Assembly (NCBI GenBank): GCA_005784505.1
Contig: VCAZ01000113.1
Coordinates: forward strand, 1,263,001-1,327,000
DNA from: Bagarius yarrelli
Lineage: Eukaryota > Chordata > Actinopteri > Siluriformes > Sisoridae
Length of the DNA stretch: 64,000 nt
Direction: 5' to 3'
Within the stretch, counting starts at the first letter, position 1. Each line of letters opens with the position of its first letter. A program made the translations under genes and the position numbers. The notes below the pieces were generated by a model. That model saw only the letters and a program-made list of their open reading frames with translations, did not search any database and was not told the origin of the DNA. This document shows positions 11,403 through 22,947 of the stretch, piece by piece.

Positions 11403-11528
11403 TGGCTGAAGATCCCGGAGGAGCTTCTTTCAATTTTTCTCTTATTTTTTGCTGTTTTTCTTTACCTCTGCTGGAAACATGGCAGGGCACGCAATCACGG
11501 TAGACAATCACAGACTCGCGTCGTCGCT
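11403..11528 (+). promoter_or_regulatory. TMEM183A 5' untranslated region
   Basis: Reading back from the start codon at 11529, the frame stays open to a TGA at 11400-11402 but holds no ATG, so translation should begin at 11529. ATGs in other frames at 11400, 11403 and 11479 are upstream starts. Confidence 0.5.
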
Positions 11529-11592
11529 ATGCCCAAGAAAGGGAACAGAAAACGGCTGAAATTTCGAGCCAACGATGTTTGCTCGGAGTCAG
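11529..11592 (+). CDS. tmem183a: TMEM183A exon 1
   Basis: Codes MPKKGNRKRLKFRANDVCSES plus one base; donor gtattt. Confidence 0.9.
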
Positions 11593-14500
11593 GTATTTTA
11601 GCTAGTTAGCTAGCTAGTTAGCCAGCCGGCCATTTCCCCAATAACACAAAATAAGCTCTAAATACTTGAATTTTAATGCCATGTACCCAATGCATTAAAT
11701 AAACCATTTTACCCTTTAGTTATTGTTTTTAAATATAGCTGGCTAGGATACAAAGTTTATCCCATGCAGATGTGTGACCGTAACTTCCGGTTTGTGTTGT
11801 CCTGTCACTTTGTAGTAACGGTGGCTGACTATGCCAACGCCGATCCTGCCATCGTCAAGACTGGAAGACTTAAAAAAGCTGTTGCTAATGCGTTTGAAAA
11901 AAAGGGTAGGTCCTAAACAAATACAAAAGCCCTGAATCTGATGCTCAAATCTGTGCATATGACTCGCAGAATGATTCTTTCGACTCGTTTGGTTCAATGA
12001 ATCAAATCGTCCTAATAAATAAACTAATAACACCAGAAGTATAATTTGTGTTGATTGTTACATCTGCTAATGTTAAGTATTGATTCAAAGATTTATCGGT
12101 TGCTGTGTCTGATTTAGTAAAGCTGCTTTGCGGGCTGGAAGCCTCGCAAGGTCCTGTACAGGAGGTCCTATTGTCAACAGTTGATGTGGCTAAAGATGTG
12201 AACGACAGCAGTGAGGAGTTAGACTCGGAGGAAGGGGACGGAGAAAGCAGAGGCAGAACGCGGAAGAAAAAGAACAAGAGACGCAAAGGTAGCCACGCGT
12301 TCTGAGCTTTTTCCCTAGGCATGTTTTACAGTCTGTCGAGCGGTAGTAATGATAATGGATACATTTGGACAGCGTGTGCCAGAATATTGTAAGGTTGGTT
12401 TGCCTACAGTGGTTCAGGCTGTAGAATTGCAGAAAGACTAAAAAAAGGTTATCGTAGCGATGGTATAAACCTGTACCGCCTACTGCCACTTAAATAAGTG
12501 CAGTTAGAATAGCTTAATATGTGGAAGAGCGTTGCTAATGAGTGATTATATTGTATTGCAATAGGTAGCAAGACTAATTAGCACGTCATTTATAATTGAA
12601 ATGGTTCAATGGCAATATTTTGGTATGGCCACACTTGAATTGCTTACAAAATAGATAAAGAATGGTAAAATATATATAGTTAATTGTACCCAGCATCGGG
12701 GGGGGACAATAAACAAAGTTTCTCAAGAACAATTTTTAAAGGGGGCCACAAATAATACAGCTAAAATTACAGTTTTACTACTAGTGTAGCAGAGACCAGG
12801 TCTTTATCCTCCTTACAGAATTTTTCTCTGGTTCAATAAAAAACCTGACCAAATTGTTCAAAATATTCTTCTTCAAAACCATTTATTTATTGTAATGTCT
12901 CTAAAATAGTTTAGGATAAAGGCCACAAGGAAATTTGAACTTAAATTTAAACATAATGACTACAATGTTATCGTAAAAAAAATCCCTCATATTAAGAAAT
13001 AAAATAAAAAGAAAGAGAGCTAGAAAAAGAAGAGCCTCAAGTAAAAAGCAGAGTTAAAAGTGAGCCAAAGCAAAGAGCACTAGTTCCAACGTTCTTTTAT
13101 TCCATGTGAAGAACCAAATGCAAGACGTTCAAACTGATTTTGTTGAATTCAAGTGTTTAGGCCAACCTGTAATGAACGCTTATTTCCACTGGGAAACCAA
13201 AATGCCACACAAACATTCTCACAAAATCGATATCTCGCAATATCTCGTCACACCCCTACTATCAGCACATCTGTGCCATCAGGAATCCCTGTTTATTCTT
13301 CATGATATGTTTGGGAGAGGAAAGCAGAGGTCTGCGTTTAAATCCAACCTTAAAGTATTGATATCCACATGAAACAGCATATAAATTCTGCCTAAAAATG
13401 CGGATGCAGTGGTGCAGATGTAGGTGCAATTTCTTTTTAATGCTTGGTTTCGTCTGTTTAATCTGTGTTTAGAAAATGCAGACGGTGCAGATGGGGAAGA
13501 GTATCCCATCGACATATGGCATGTTCTCGCTGCCTACATCCGGCCTGAAGATGTCTGCAGGTTTGCCCTGATCTGTAAGAATTCCTGGGCTGTCACATGC
13601 ACTGCAGCGTTTTGGACCAGACTGTATAAGAGGTAGGCGAAATGATCCAGTTTCGTTTTCTGTGATGTAATTAGTGATATTGAAAATGTGTATATATATA
13701 TCTTTTAGCACAATTTATGTAAGGGAGACGAATTGTCAACTTTTTATTATTATTTATATATATATATAGTACTTTGTGTCCTGACTAATTTACATGGAAA
13801 TGTTTGTAGTCAGTTTGTGTTCATTTTCTATGGAGATGATTGGAGATATGGTGCGCTCGTTTTAATTGTTCTTGTCCTCTCTCTGTTTCTGTCTTTCACT
13901 GTCAGACACTACAGTCTTGATGCAGACCTCCCTTTTTCCCTTCAGCCAGACTCTCTTTTAAAGATGCGCTGCCTCCGTGCCCGTGTAATCCGTTCGTTGT
14001 TTCATCTCTATGAGCCGTTTAGCCTCCGGGTGTCCAAGATTCCAGCGCTTCCCGATTCGACACCAAGCTCACTACTAAATTCCAAGGTTAGAAACAAGAA
14101 AAATGCCAACGCCATGTGTGGTTAATTGTAATTATAACCAGTCATAGTTGTAATAGGGAAAGTAAACATAAAACTAGCCCTAGTATCTGTTCAGCTAAGG
14201 AAGAGAAATGAATTTGTTTGGAAAGGTTGACTGTTCAACCACAGCTCAATGTGGACCAAAACATCGCATTCATTGTTGAAAATCCCAATATTTCTACTAT
14301 TGCCAGTGAGGTTCTGGGAATTTTCCATCCTGGAAACTTTCCATGAGAATCAACAGGAATTTGCAATGCAAAATGCAGGTTAGTCTTCAACAGAAAACAT
14401 TTTAATGTAGTTTGAAAAAAAATCTTGCATCATTTTAGTTAAAACAAGCAGATTCGATGCAATTTTAGTTGAATTTCTATCCCGTGTATTTATTAATCTC

Positions 14501-15069
14501 ACACACACAGCACTGCAGGAATATTGAGAATACACCTCTGCATGCACTGTGCATTTCTTCAGAACATACACAATCAAATGTGTATTGTTTTTAAAATGTG
14601 TAAAAAAGAAAAAAAAAGTTTGCATTTGTTTCTATCTACAGTTTTATATAAGTATAAGTATATTCAATTCATTGTGCAAGGTACATGTACAGAGCCAATG
14701 AAATGCATTTTTCGCATATCCCATCTTAGTAAGTTGGGGGGTAAGAGCGCAGGGTCAGCTATGATACAGCGCCCCTGGAGCAGGAGGGGTTAAGGGTCTT
14801 GCTCAAGGACCCAACAGTGGTTGACTTGCCGGAGGTGGGGCTTGAACCCAGGTGTTTCTGGTCTTCAGATTAACAACTCAGCACCTTAACCATTTGAGCC
14901 ACCCTGCCACACGTATAAATGGACATATAAATGTCCTCAAATGTCTTTACGGAATTTTACCAGAATTTATTCCACAAACACTACATGCCATTTAAAAAAA
15001 TTATATTCAGTACTTGGAAAGGTTTTACTAGTAAATTGTTCTAAAAATGTTTAATTTATTTTTATTTAA

Positions 15070-15104
<35 letters not shown>

Positions 15105-17002
15105 GCTCATATTGCTTTAAGTTTTTTACACTGGCATAGCCAAAGTTAAACCATTCAATAATTTCTAAAATAGTAGCAGTCAGCAGCAGTTTGTCATGAA
15201 CCTCCACCTACAGGTACAATACCAAACTTTAAATATTTTTATATTCAGTACTTCCATATGTTTTACTGACATTGTCCAATCGTGTTTATTTATTTATTTT
15301 GCTGGATCTAAAACTTATTTACCTGATCAGAAATATTGTGAATGTTTGAAAGTGTTTTTTTTTTTTTTTTTAATTAAAAACGAGAGAGAGAAACAAAGTC
15401 ACCATGGCCAGATTATTAAAAAGAAAGAAATGTTTTTCCAGTTGTAAAATAACACTGCATGAATAAAGATTTTAAGTCTGACTGGTTCCTCTTTCCTCCC
15501 TTATTTGTAGTGTTTGCTGTTTTGGGTCAACAAAGTCACTGGAGCTAGATCCGAGCCCATGTGGGAATTCAACTTCAAGTTCGAAAAGCAGGTATTTTTT
15601 ATGCTTTTTGAACATTTTTTTGAAGGTCATCCAGGTCACTTTGATTAAAGATGATTGAATTAAGATTTATGACTTGGTGTTTGGAGTACATTTGGATTTA
15701 GTTTGCTGCACGCACTGTTAAAGGCGCTGGGTTTTTTTTTTTTTTTCAATTTTCAACTTTCAACTTTTAGCCTATCAAGGTGAAAAATGGCTGCAGTCAC
15801 AGTCTAGTGCCCCCCAGGCAGTATAAAGACGTCAACACGAATCCGGACTCAAACTGCTACCTGCTGCGGGTCACCACCCTCAACTTCATCTTCACCTCCG
15901 TCGTCATGGGCATGACGCTGTCCCTGGTCAGTGACCCCAATGTTACATGTAAATTTGACTTGCTGTTGAAATCATCACCTCGGGTGCTGCTGATTCTTTT
16001 GTAGCAACGTGTTTGTACAGTAATGATACAAAGCATTAGGGCTGAAAGGACCCCACTGGATATAATAGGGGTCATTTGTACAGTATGGGACATTTACATT
16101 TGCAGCATTTAGGCAGACAATTTTTAACATTTTTTTTAAAAAAAAATCCAGAACGACTTGCATTTATCCTTTTTATATAACTGAGCAATTGGGGGTTAAG
16201 GGCCTTGCTCAGGGGCCCAACAGTAGTAACATGGTGGTGCTGAAAATCCAACCCTAATCTTTCAGGTATCAGTCCAACACCCTAAACACTATGACCCCCA
16301 ACCCCCTTTTAATAAATGCAACAATTTAATTTTATTGGCGGATTAAACCTTTGACTATTTTTTTTTTTAATAAATAATAAGTATTTCTGTACACTGCCCA
16401 ACATTGGTAGCTTGGTGGTTCTGAAAGTCAAACCTTCCTATTAACAGTCCAAAACCTCAAACACTGTGCTACCACTTCCCCTGCAAATAATGACTGCAAA
16501 TCATCTTTCCCAAACACTCTTTGGTTGCTGCATCAGGTTTTGTTGTTTTATAGATTAATCGTAAAGATTATTTGTGTAGTTTACGAGAACTGCAGTCATA
16601 ACTATCAGACCAAACAGCAGTATATTTGCCGACTTTGTCTTTTCTTAAATCTCCAAAATAAACTGAAAAGTTGTTCCGTTATTGTTTGTCCAAAGCAAAA
16701 GTTAAGCATTCTGACTCCTTAAACCTGTAGAAAGGTACTGAATGTGTTTCTTTATTTTCTGCTTTTCTTGTATTTATAGCAACTTGACTCACTCCACCTC
16801 TTTCTGCCTCTTTCAGTTCACTATTAACGTGAGCACAGACATGCGACACCACCGGGTCCGCTTAGAGTTCCAGGATTCGCCTGTACTCCGAGGAAAAAAG
16901 CTGCGAGGGGAGCAAGGCGTCCAGGTGGTGCTGGACCCTGTTCACAGTGTGCGTCTCATGGACTGGTGGCACCCTCAGTTCCCCATGCCGTCTTGCACTT
17001 AG
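11529..17002 (+). CDS. tmem183a: Transmembrane protein 183A, complete in eight exons
   Basis: Exons 11529-11592, 11816-11905, 12118-12288, 13473-13632, 13906-14086, 15511-15591, 15771-15926 and 16817-17002 join in frame (1089 nt, 362 residues plus TAG), all with GT-AG borders. Human TMEM183A is slightly longer (about 376). The order is: basic N-terminus (MPKKGNRKRLKFRA), conserved VTVADYAN, an acidic then Lys/Arg-rich stretch (residues 80-108), an F-box-like segment from about 117 to 160 (EEYPIDIWHVLAAYIRPEDV, then CTAAFWTRLYKRHY), and a hydrophobic stretch at about 286-301 (LNFIFTSVVMGMTLSL) that gave the family its name. It ends with the well-conserved VSTDMRHHRVRLEFQDSP and HSVRLMDWWHP. 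The function is poorly known; an F-box-like module would suggest a substrate adaptor role, which is inference. The gene lies tail-to-head upstream of TFEB. Confidence 0.95.
11816..11905 (+). CDS. tmem183a: TMEM183A exon 2
   Basis: Acceptor 'ctttgtag'; codes VTVADYANADPAIVKTGRLK and on to FEKK; donor gtaggt; phase 1 out. Confidence 0.9.
12118..12288 (+). CDS. tmem183a: TMEM183A exon 3
   Basis: Acceptor 'ctgatttag'; codes VKLLCGLEASQ, an acidic Ser-rich run and the RKKKNKRRK cluster; donor gtagcc. Confidence 0.9.
12289..13472 (+). other. TMEM183A intron 3
   Basis: A 1.2 kb AT-rich intron. I see no exon, RNA gene or clear mobile element in it; frames here lack family similarity. Confidence 0.7.
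13473..13632 (+). CDS. tmem183a: TMEM183A exon 4 (F-box-like)
   Basis: Acceptor 'ctgtgtttag'; holds the F-box-like helices (YPIDIWHVLAAYIRPEDV; ICKNSWAVTCTAAFWTRLYK); donor gtaggc; phase 2 out. Confidence 0.93.
13906..14086 (+). CDS. tmem183a: TMEM183A exon 5
   Basis: Acceptor 'ttcactgtcag'; codes HYSLDADLPFSLQPDSLL through RVIRSLFHLYEPF to LLNSK; donor gttaga; phase 0 out. Confidence 0.93.
14690..14915 (-). mobile_element. tRNA-derived SINE (family b), in TMEM183A intron 5
   Basis: On the minus strand there is 'gtggctcaaatggttaagg' (A-box region) and 'gggttcaagcccc' (B box), then 'ccaacagtgg'-type and 'gtatcatagctgaccctg' modules. A second copy of the same family, same orientation, is at 59850-60055. 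The intron also holds a (CT)n run at 15073-15102. Confidence 0.8.
15073..15102. repeat. (CT)n microsatellite
   Basis: About 29 bases of pure CT in TMEM183A intron 5. Confidence 0.9.
15511..15591 (+). CDS. tmem183a: TMEM183A exon 6
   Basis: Codes CLLFWVNKVTGARSEPMWEF to KFEKQ; donor gtattt; both ends phase 0. Confidence 0.93.
15771..15926 (+). CDS. tmem183a: TMEM183A exon 7
   Basis: Acceptor 'caacttttag'; codes PIKVKNGCSHSLVPPRQYKD to the hydrophobic LNFIFTSVVMGMTLSL; donor gtcagt; phase 0. Confidence 0.93.
16145..16300 (-). mobile_element. SINE fragment, in TMEM183A intron 7
   Basis: Contains 'ctgagcaattgggggttaag', 'cttgctcaggggcccaacag' and a decayed promoter region, as in the copies at 6012 (opposite strand) and 63655. 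A poorer fragment follows at 16395-16485 ('ggtggttctgaaagtcaaac'). Confidence 0.7.
16817..17002 (+). CDS. tmem183a: TMEM183A exon 8 and stop
   Basis: Acceptor 'ctctttcag'; codes FTINVSTDMRHHRVRLEFQD and ends with WWHPQFPMPSCT then TAG. Confidence 0.95.
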   Translation, partial: FTINVSTDMRHHRVRLEFQDSPVLRGKKLRGEQGVQVVLDPVHSVRLMDWWHPQFPMPSCT

Positions 17003-17770
17003 AAATTTTTACGGTTGTGAAAGATTTTAGCACAGCAGGTCTTGTAGGTTTTTAGGCTCTCCTTTTCTTTTTTCATTAGACGTACAGAAAGATTCTTTTA
17101 CCCCCAGACATTACTGGTCAAAGACTGGTTTCAGATTCCTGTACTTTTTGAGGGTGGTGACCGGCTACAGTGCGGGGTATTAAAATAACCCATAAGAAAA
17201 CAGCATGTTGTCTTAAATACACATCTTTATTACACACCAATGTCTATAAGACCAGGTTACAAAAGCCACAAAGCCCTGACCCTTTAGAACAGATTTGGAA
17301 GACAAACCATTTGCTGCAGTTGTCTGGAATCTGATTTGTAATGAGAGTACAGCAAAATAAGACAAATCATACCAGTGATAAATGTTCAACACAAATTTTT
17401 CCTGACCGTCAGCATGATGCATTTATTTAATATTTCCCTGATGATTTATAAATCTAACACAGGTTTGGATGATATGGTTTTACTGCTTCATGTCCAGTTC
17501 TGTGGCGCTGGTGGTGGTTTAGCTTCTCGGACCGTGCGTGTACTCAGTCATGGTCACGCATGTCCCATCTGTTTAATCACATGTGGAACCATTTGTATTG
17601 TACACAAGTTTTAGCGTTTATGTTTATGAAGTCAGCAATGGCTTGACAGCCTTCTCCAACAAACACTTCCGTTGGTGATGTGAAAACGTGAGTAAGATGT
17701 TTTGCTCATGAGATGATGCTCTGAATTTGATTTTTTTGATTGTAATAAATATTACAACCCTTTAAATGAA
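17003..17770 (+). terminator. TMEM183A 3' UTR and polyadenylation signal
   Basis: AATAAA at 17744-17749 is the clearest polyadenylation signal downstream of the stop; cleavage would fall near 17765. Frames in this stretch have no family similarity. Confidence 0.6.
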
Positions 17771-18117
17771 TTTTTTTTTCTGTTTGAGTAGAGAAGCAGC
17801 ACACACTAGATTGTGTGTTAAAGGAGTGTTACGCTGTATAAATAGACATTCGCAAGCTAACGTCAACTGAAATTTAATAATATCCTTTTTAGATGATTAG
17901 GAATGATTTATATACTTGGTTATTTTAATTTTCATCCAAAATATTTACAATTAGACATTCTTATCGCTTTGCATTTCAGATTTAAGTTGAAGAAAATTAT
18001 ATTATATATAAATTATATATGTCAGCACAAAAAAAATTAAAGTCAATTTAGCAAATATTTAATGATGTTAATGAAGTAAATTAATTCCATGTCGTTCACT
18101 TCGTCTATAAACCCTGA

Positions 18118-18436
18118 TGTTCCACCGTCTGCACGGCTCGCTCTCTGATTGGTCGGAACAGCTGTCACTCTCCTGTGCCTACAGGTGACCGACCTACAGC
18201 GAGCCACACCAACATCACGAAAACAAATAGCGGACCAGCAAGAAGTAATGACGACTTAAAAATAACAGCAAAAAGTCACCCAGGGGACATTTTTTTTTTC
18301 TCTCTAACAGTTTGACTAGCAGTAAAACCCAAAGCAGGAAGCGATACTTGCGTGTCTCTAAATCCGCTTTTACCGTCCCTGAGCCGCGCGTGTCAAACAG
18401 CCGGTTTGTAACTTTGTACTTTCTGACCTTCAGCGG
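18118..18436 (+). promoter_or_regulatory. Candidate TFEB distal promoter and untranslated first exon
   Basis: A CpG-containing block with an inverted CCAAT box ('ctgattggtc', 18146-18155) and the GC-rich 'gtccctgagccgcgcgtgtc' leads to a good donor 'cagcgg|gtgagt' (GT at 18437). TFEB genes in other vertebrates have non-coding first exons far upstream, so this could be joined to the acceptor at 39624. Direction and linkage are inference. Confidence 0.45.
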
Positions 18437-18752
18437 GTGAGTTATTACTCCATTATTAATCCACGTGCGCATTTCATTTAATTAATACGGCGTTACGGGT
18501 TTAAATTGCTTTCTACATTTTATTTATGTCGGTATTAATGTTAACTAGGTTGAAAAAAAAAGCTTTATGTCGTAGTGGAAGTTTGTACCACTTGTCATAT
18601 CAGCCATGTCCCGTAAAAGGTTTAAATAGAAAAGTTCGTTAACTTGTTTTGGGGGGGAAACATTTGTACAGATTTGTGTTATTTTTCTTGTTAAATTTAA
18701 TCTTTAGTTATTAGCGAGAGTGTGTTTGAAGGGGAGTGGGGGTGTTGCGGGC

Positions 18753-18754
<2 letters not shown>

Positions 18755-18792
<38 letters not shown>

Positions 18793-18800
18793 GTGCGTGT
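18755..18800. repeat. (AT)n(GT)n microsatellite
   Basis: A short AT run passing into about 26 bases of GT. Confidence 0.9.
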
Positions 18801-18819
18801 CCATGTTTAGTTTGGGATG

Positions 18820-18965
18820 TGCGAGGAGTTGTGCTACGCGTTCTGACCAATAGGATTCTTTGGAGCGCTCGCGTGCGGCCGGGTTTAGCCAATCACTTCG
18901 CGGGGTCAAAAACACAACGTCAAGCGCCCGGTTATTTTTGTCCGCCGGCTGAAATTAAATTAGAA
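18820..18965. promoter_or_regulatory. CpG-rich cluster with two CCAAT boxes
   Basis: CCAAT at 18847-18851 and 18889-18893 lie among several CpGs ('gcgctcgcgtgcggccggg', 'gtccgccggctg'). This could be a second start region of the same gene or an antisense start. No convincing donor follows on the plus strand within 200 bases. Confidence 0.35.
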
Positions 18966-19204
18966 AAAAACAGAAACATCGAGACGAATTGTTGAACAAA
19001 GTTCTTGACTTTTATTCATTATTATCAGTTTCTTAAAATTTATACGACGTCGATTATTATAACAAATCGATTAATCAGTGGTTTTAGCTTATGCAGTTAG
19101 TTTGATTATTGCGAATAGCAACTGATCAATAAAAAAGAGGGCATTTATTTAATTTGTCATACTATTAGCATTATTATTTATTTGTTAATTTATTAAACAT
19201 CATG

Positions 19205-19352
19205 GTTGAGGTGTTGGAAGGTCAGGGTTCGATTCCCAGCACCACCAACTGCTACTGTTGGGCCCCTAAGCAAGGCCCCTAAACCCCGATTGCTCAGCCG
19301 TATAAAAGAGATAAATGTAAGTCGCTCTGGATGAGGGCATCTGTGTAAATGT
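19205..19352 (+). mobile_element. SINE, 5'-truncated
   Basis: B box 'ggttcgattcc', then 'gggcccctaagcaaggcccc', 'attgctcagccgtataa' and 'gtcgctctggatgagggc'. It is the same family as 6012-6204 and in the same orientation; the A-box half is missing. Confidence 0.8.
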
Positions 19353-19599
19353 AACAGCAAAATGCTGATCGCTTACATCAAATGTCCAACAAAGCCATCT
19401 TCCTGTGAGCTCATTGGATAATAAAGTGTACATCGTTTTTTAGAATCCGTCAAAAGTGGTAGGTCATCCTGGAACTTTGCAGACTAACGATTCAGACGTG
19501 CTACTCATTTTTGTATACTCTGTTTCGCACACTATATAGTAGTGAGGGATTCAAAAAAGGTATTTAGTTTATCAGGAAGAATCAGACAAGTTTTAAGAT

Positions 19600-19750
19600 A
19601 ATCATTTTTGGGGGCATTTTATAGCCTTTATTGATAGGATAGGGTAGGATAGGATAGGGTAGAGGTGAGGTGGAAGGGGGCAGAGGGACCCCAAGCTGGA
19701 ATCAAATCGTATGTGCCGTTGGGCTATAACCCACTACACCATGGCACTGG
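19600..19750 (-). repeat. Degenerate interspersed repeat with an 'aggat/agggt' array
   Basis: A 'ggataggatagggtag' run is followed by 'ctggaatcaaatcg' and 'ccactacaccatggcac', which on the minus strand resembles a tRNA-like SINE head ('gccatggtgtagtggg...'). Confidence 0.4.
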
Positions 19751-20493
19751 GCAAAATCAAAATGTAAAAATTCCTGGTAGCCTTTCGAGTAGGTACGCTT
19801 TAGTTTTGGTAAATTAATTTAAGTGGCCTGAATTTTAAAATATATATATATATTTTTTAATGTGTGAATATTGTAAGGAGACAAAACATCAATTAGAAAC
19901 ATTTTCAAAACACAAATAAATCACACACAAAATAATCAAATTACAGTGATCAATACAAATATTTGGTTCTGTCTGATCATTCTATTCCAGATGCTCTCTC
20001 ACGTGAGGACAGACCCGTAGAGTCACTGACTAATATCATGGAAAAACAAAACATTACCACCAAAATTGGAACACAATTTTGATTCCCTGAGTATTGACTG
20101 TGGGCCCTCGAAAATTACATACAACATAATCACCCAACTACATTTGCAAAAGGATTCAATTCAAGAATTGCAATATATTTTTTCCTCCTATAATATACCC
20201 GACGGGCAGGATGGGGGCACCACTGCACGTGGTCAGTGTTCAGCTGATGTACCCACCGCTAAAGCAAAGAATAGAGTGTGAAGTGCAGAGATTGCAATAA
20301 AACCTCCTTCACCTTTGGCATTTAAGGCAGTCACATACACATTTACATCCACCAGCTTGTTAGAAAGCCATGATACACAGCCCCGGTTTGCTTGAGGGCC
20401 AAACTATAGCTATGATTACATTAATCCTTTTCATTAAGAAGTCATGCAAATCAACTTTAGTGAAAACATTGCCAAATAAATTTCTTGAGAAAA

Positions 20494-20503
20494 GCCACGT
20501 GAC
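20494..20503 (+). promoter_or_regulatory. CLEAR-like E-box
   Basis: GCCACGTGAC differs from the CLEAR element GTCACGTGAC at one position. It lies about 2 kb inside the presumed first intron of TFEB, a factor known in mammals to act on its own gene through such elements. A related GCCACGTGAA is at 23997-24006. Confidence 0.35.
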
Positions 20504-21889
20504 TTTGAGATAACAAATCATGTGATTAACTGGAAGTTCCCAAAAATGACAATTCGGTTCGGTTTTAAACATGTGGAACGGAAACTTGTGTAAACATAAC
20601 TGTTTATTCACACCACGTTTTCCTGCATCACATTGTGGCTTCTCTATATTGTTTACCATGTTGCACCATATTGTGTGGTGTTTGTTTAAAAATATACCTT
20701 ATACCTTAGTCTTAGCCTTTAAGGAAGCGCTTGAAAATGTCCAGGTTTGGTTGTCGAATTGATCTCTACTGATTTGTTTAATTGAAGCAGCTGTAAATGA
20801 ATGTGAATAATTCTTACTTAAGGAATTAAGGTATTTGTTTGGTGGTTGTATCATCTAGTAAATAATTATGCACTTGCTTCTTCTTGTGTTTTTTGTTTTC
20901 ACTTTTATTTCTCCAAAAAAGCATTTATTTAAATCATTTTTTAGTGAGAAATGAAGTCTATAGAAGTCCCCAGGTCAGATCATGTTCTTCTTTCTGTCTA
21001 GGTTATCCAATTAGGTGCCGTTTCGATGTGCTAAGTCATTATTTAGGTCATATTCTGGCTGCATGGATCATAAGTATAAAGAGACGCAACATCTGGTTGT
21101 CCGCTCAAACCAGATGTGTGTTTAAACAACCCTCACTGTGTTTATATGTGTCCTGTTGTGTCCTGATTGTAAAAGTCACAAACTCACAATTGGTGAAACT
21201 GATCGAAACAATCAAGCCGTTTAGACAAAAGGTAAAAATCACCTGTGTAGATTTAATCACCCAAGATACTAAAGACAATCCTTGTCACATCAAGGGTAAC
21301 TTGGTCAATAAAAATCTCTTTTCTTAAATCGACATTTAAGTCTTTTAGTCTTAATACCTGCTTGTGTGTGAAAGCGATTGAAATTGAAATGGTCTTTTGT
21401 TTTGTAATCTAAATAAAAATCCTGGCAGTTCTATAGTGTTAATAATGTAGAGATAAAACGAGCCCTTTTCAGACTCTTGTTTTGTCCGTTTTGTGTATTT
21501 GTAACTAGGCTGTTTTAAAGGTTTCTGCTTGTAATATAATCATAAACTCATTTGATTTGTCCCTCTCGGTAATGTGGGCTTTTCCTGTAAATGTGCAACC
21601 TGTTTTTGGTTCCTCCGAGCCAGTGGAGCATAGAGAGAGAGAGAGTGTGTAAGAGAGGGTGGAGGGAGAGTTACAGAGGTAGATGCAGGGTATCCAAGCA
21701 AACCTTAACAACTTATTACTCACTGACTTAACAATCACTTAGAACCCTGCGCATCCTCTAAACAGAGAAGAGCCACTGAAACCCCTCTCTCCTCGTCCGC
21801 AGCCAAATAGTAGACCTCATTATGTAACGATCGATACGTACCATCCATTTTCCTCACCCAGACTTTACTTCAGCCGCCATAATAACAAG

Positions 21890-22110
21890 TCCAGTCAAGA
21901 AGCTTTTTTTTGTCATCTCAACCTTATATAACAGGCGCAGTGAAAGGAAACAACATTTCCCAAGGAACAACAATGACAACACGAGATGTGATGTTGTCCT
22001 AGCCACATAAAGTGCATAGGGTGCAAACAGTGCAAGTAAATAAACAATGCAAAACACTCCAGACATCGCAAATAGACAATACAAAAAATTCTATACAGAC
22101 ACATTAAATA
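21890..22110. repeat. Decayed LINE-type 3' region
   Basis: The pattern 'tttgtcatctcaacctta...aggcgcagtgaaaggaaacaacatttc...gtgcaagtaaataaaca' is a common teleost retroelement end. It is 300 bases from the reverse transcriptase remnant at 22666-22947 and could be another insertion. Confidence 0.45.
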
Positions 22111-22399
22111 TAGCTGACCAAAGTACAGATTACACTGTTGCTGCGATAGTCGGTGTTGACGCTGGCACCGCTGTTAAGCCGCAACACCGGTTTTGTCTCC
22201 AGCTGCACCGCCCCCTTTTTCTTTAATATTAAGTTTTTATTAAATATTTGTTTAAAGTAAGCAACACATATTTTATTAACACAGGGAATATCTAATGTGA
22301 GAAATGAAATTTGACTCAACAAGATATCACACAAGATATTCATTATGTTAATAAAAGGTAATTGCTGCTAATTTAAAAGTGAATGTAAAATTCACACAG

Positions 22400-22947
22400 G
22401 CATTATAAGCTAATCAAATGTGAAGGATGGTGAGGAAAAAATGCGGGGACTTGGGATCCAAAACGATGCAGTTCCCAAAGCAAGCACTGCTGCAGCTGCT
22501 CAGGATGCTCTTGATGGTACTTCTATAAATGGTGATCAGGATAGGGGTGGAAGAATGGGCTTTCCTTAGCATTTGCAGGAAGTAAAGCTTTCTTGCTGAT
22601 GTTGTTCTCTACAGAGGATCCATTAATGCTCAGCAAAGAATAGTCACTCTGTGCTCTTAGTTTTTTCAACCTTTGAAGATAAATTGTTGGCCCTGCTCTC
22701 TGTAAGCTGACCCGTCGTTTCTGTTGATGAAACCCACCATGGTCGTGTCATGAAAAAATTTAATGTTGTGATTTAAGCTGTGCATTGATAAGTCAGCAGT
22801 CAACAACAGTGGGCTGAGCACACAGCCCTGCAGGGCCCCAGTTATCAGTTTGGTGGTGCTGGGGATGCTACTTCCAATCCAGATTGACTGAGGCCTCCTA
22901 GTCAGAAAGTTCAAGATCCAGTTGCAGAAGGAAGTGTTCAGGCTCAT
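22400..22947 (-). mobile_element. Non-LTR retrotransposon fragment with reverse transcriptase remnant
   Basis: On the minus strand 22947-22666 encodes a 93-codon frame with SFCNWILNFLTRRPQSIWIG, then GALQGCVLSPLLL and FFHDTTMVGFINRND. These match the RT region around the palm motifs of teleost LINEs; the usual catalytic FADDT reads FHDT, so one aspartate is lost. A 3' region down to about 22400 follows ('gctgctcaggatgctc'-type sequence on the plus strand). The start is truncated. It is inactive. Confidence 0.8.

Noticed and set aside
13733..14125. 130-codon frame containing part of TMEM183A
   Set aside because: Only 13906-14086 is exon 5; the rest is intron read through in the same frame.
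20884..21327. 147-codon open frame, the second longest in the window
   Set aside because: Low-complexity hydrophobic start, no family similarity, no splice sites in matching phase and AT-rich composition; consistent with chance in intron.
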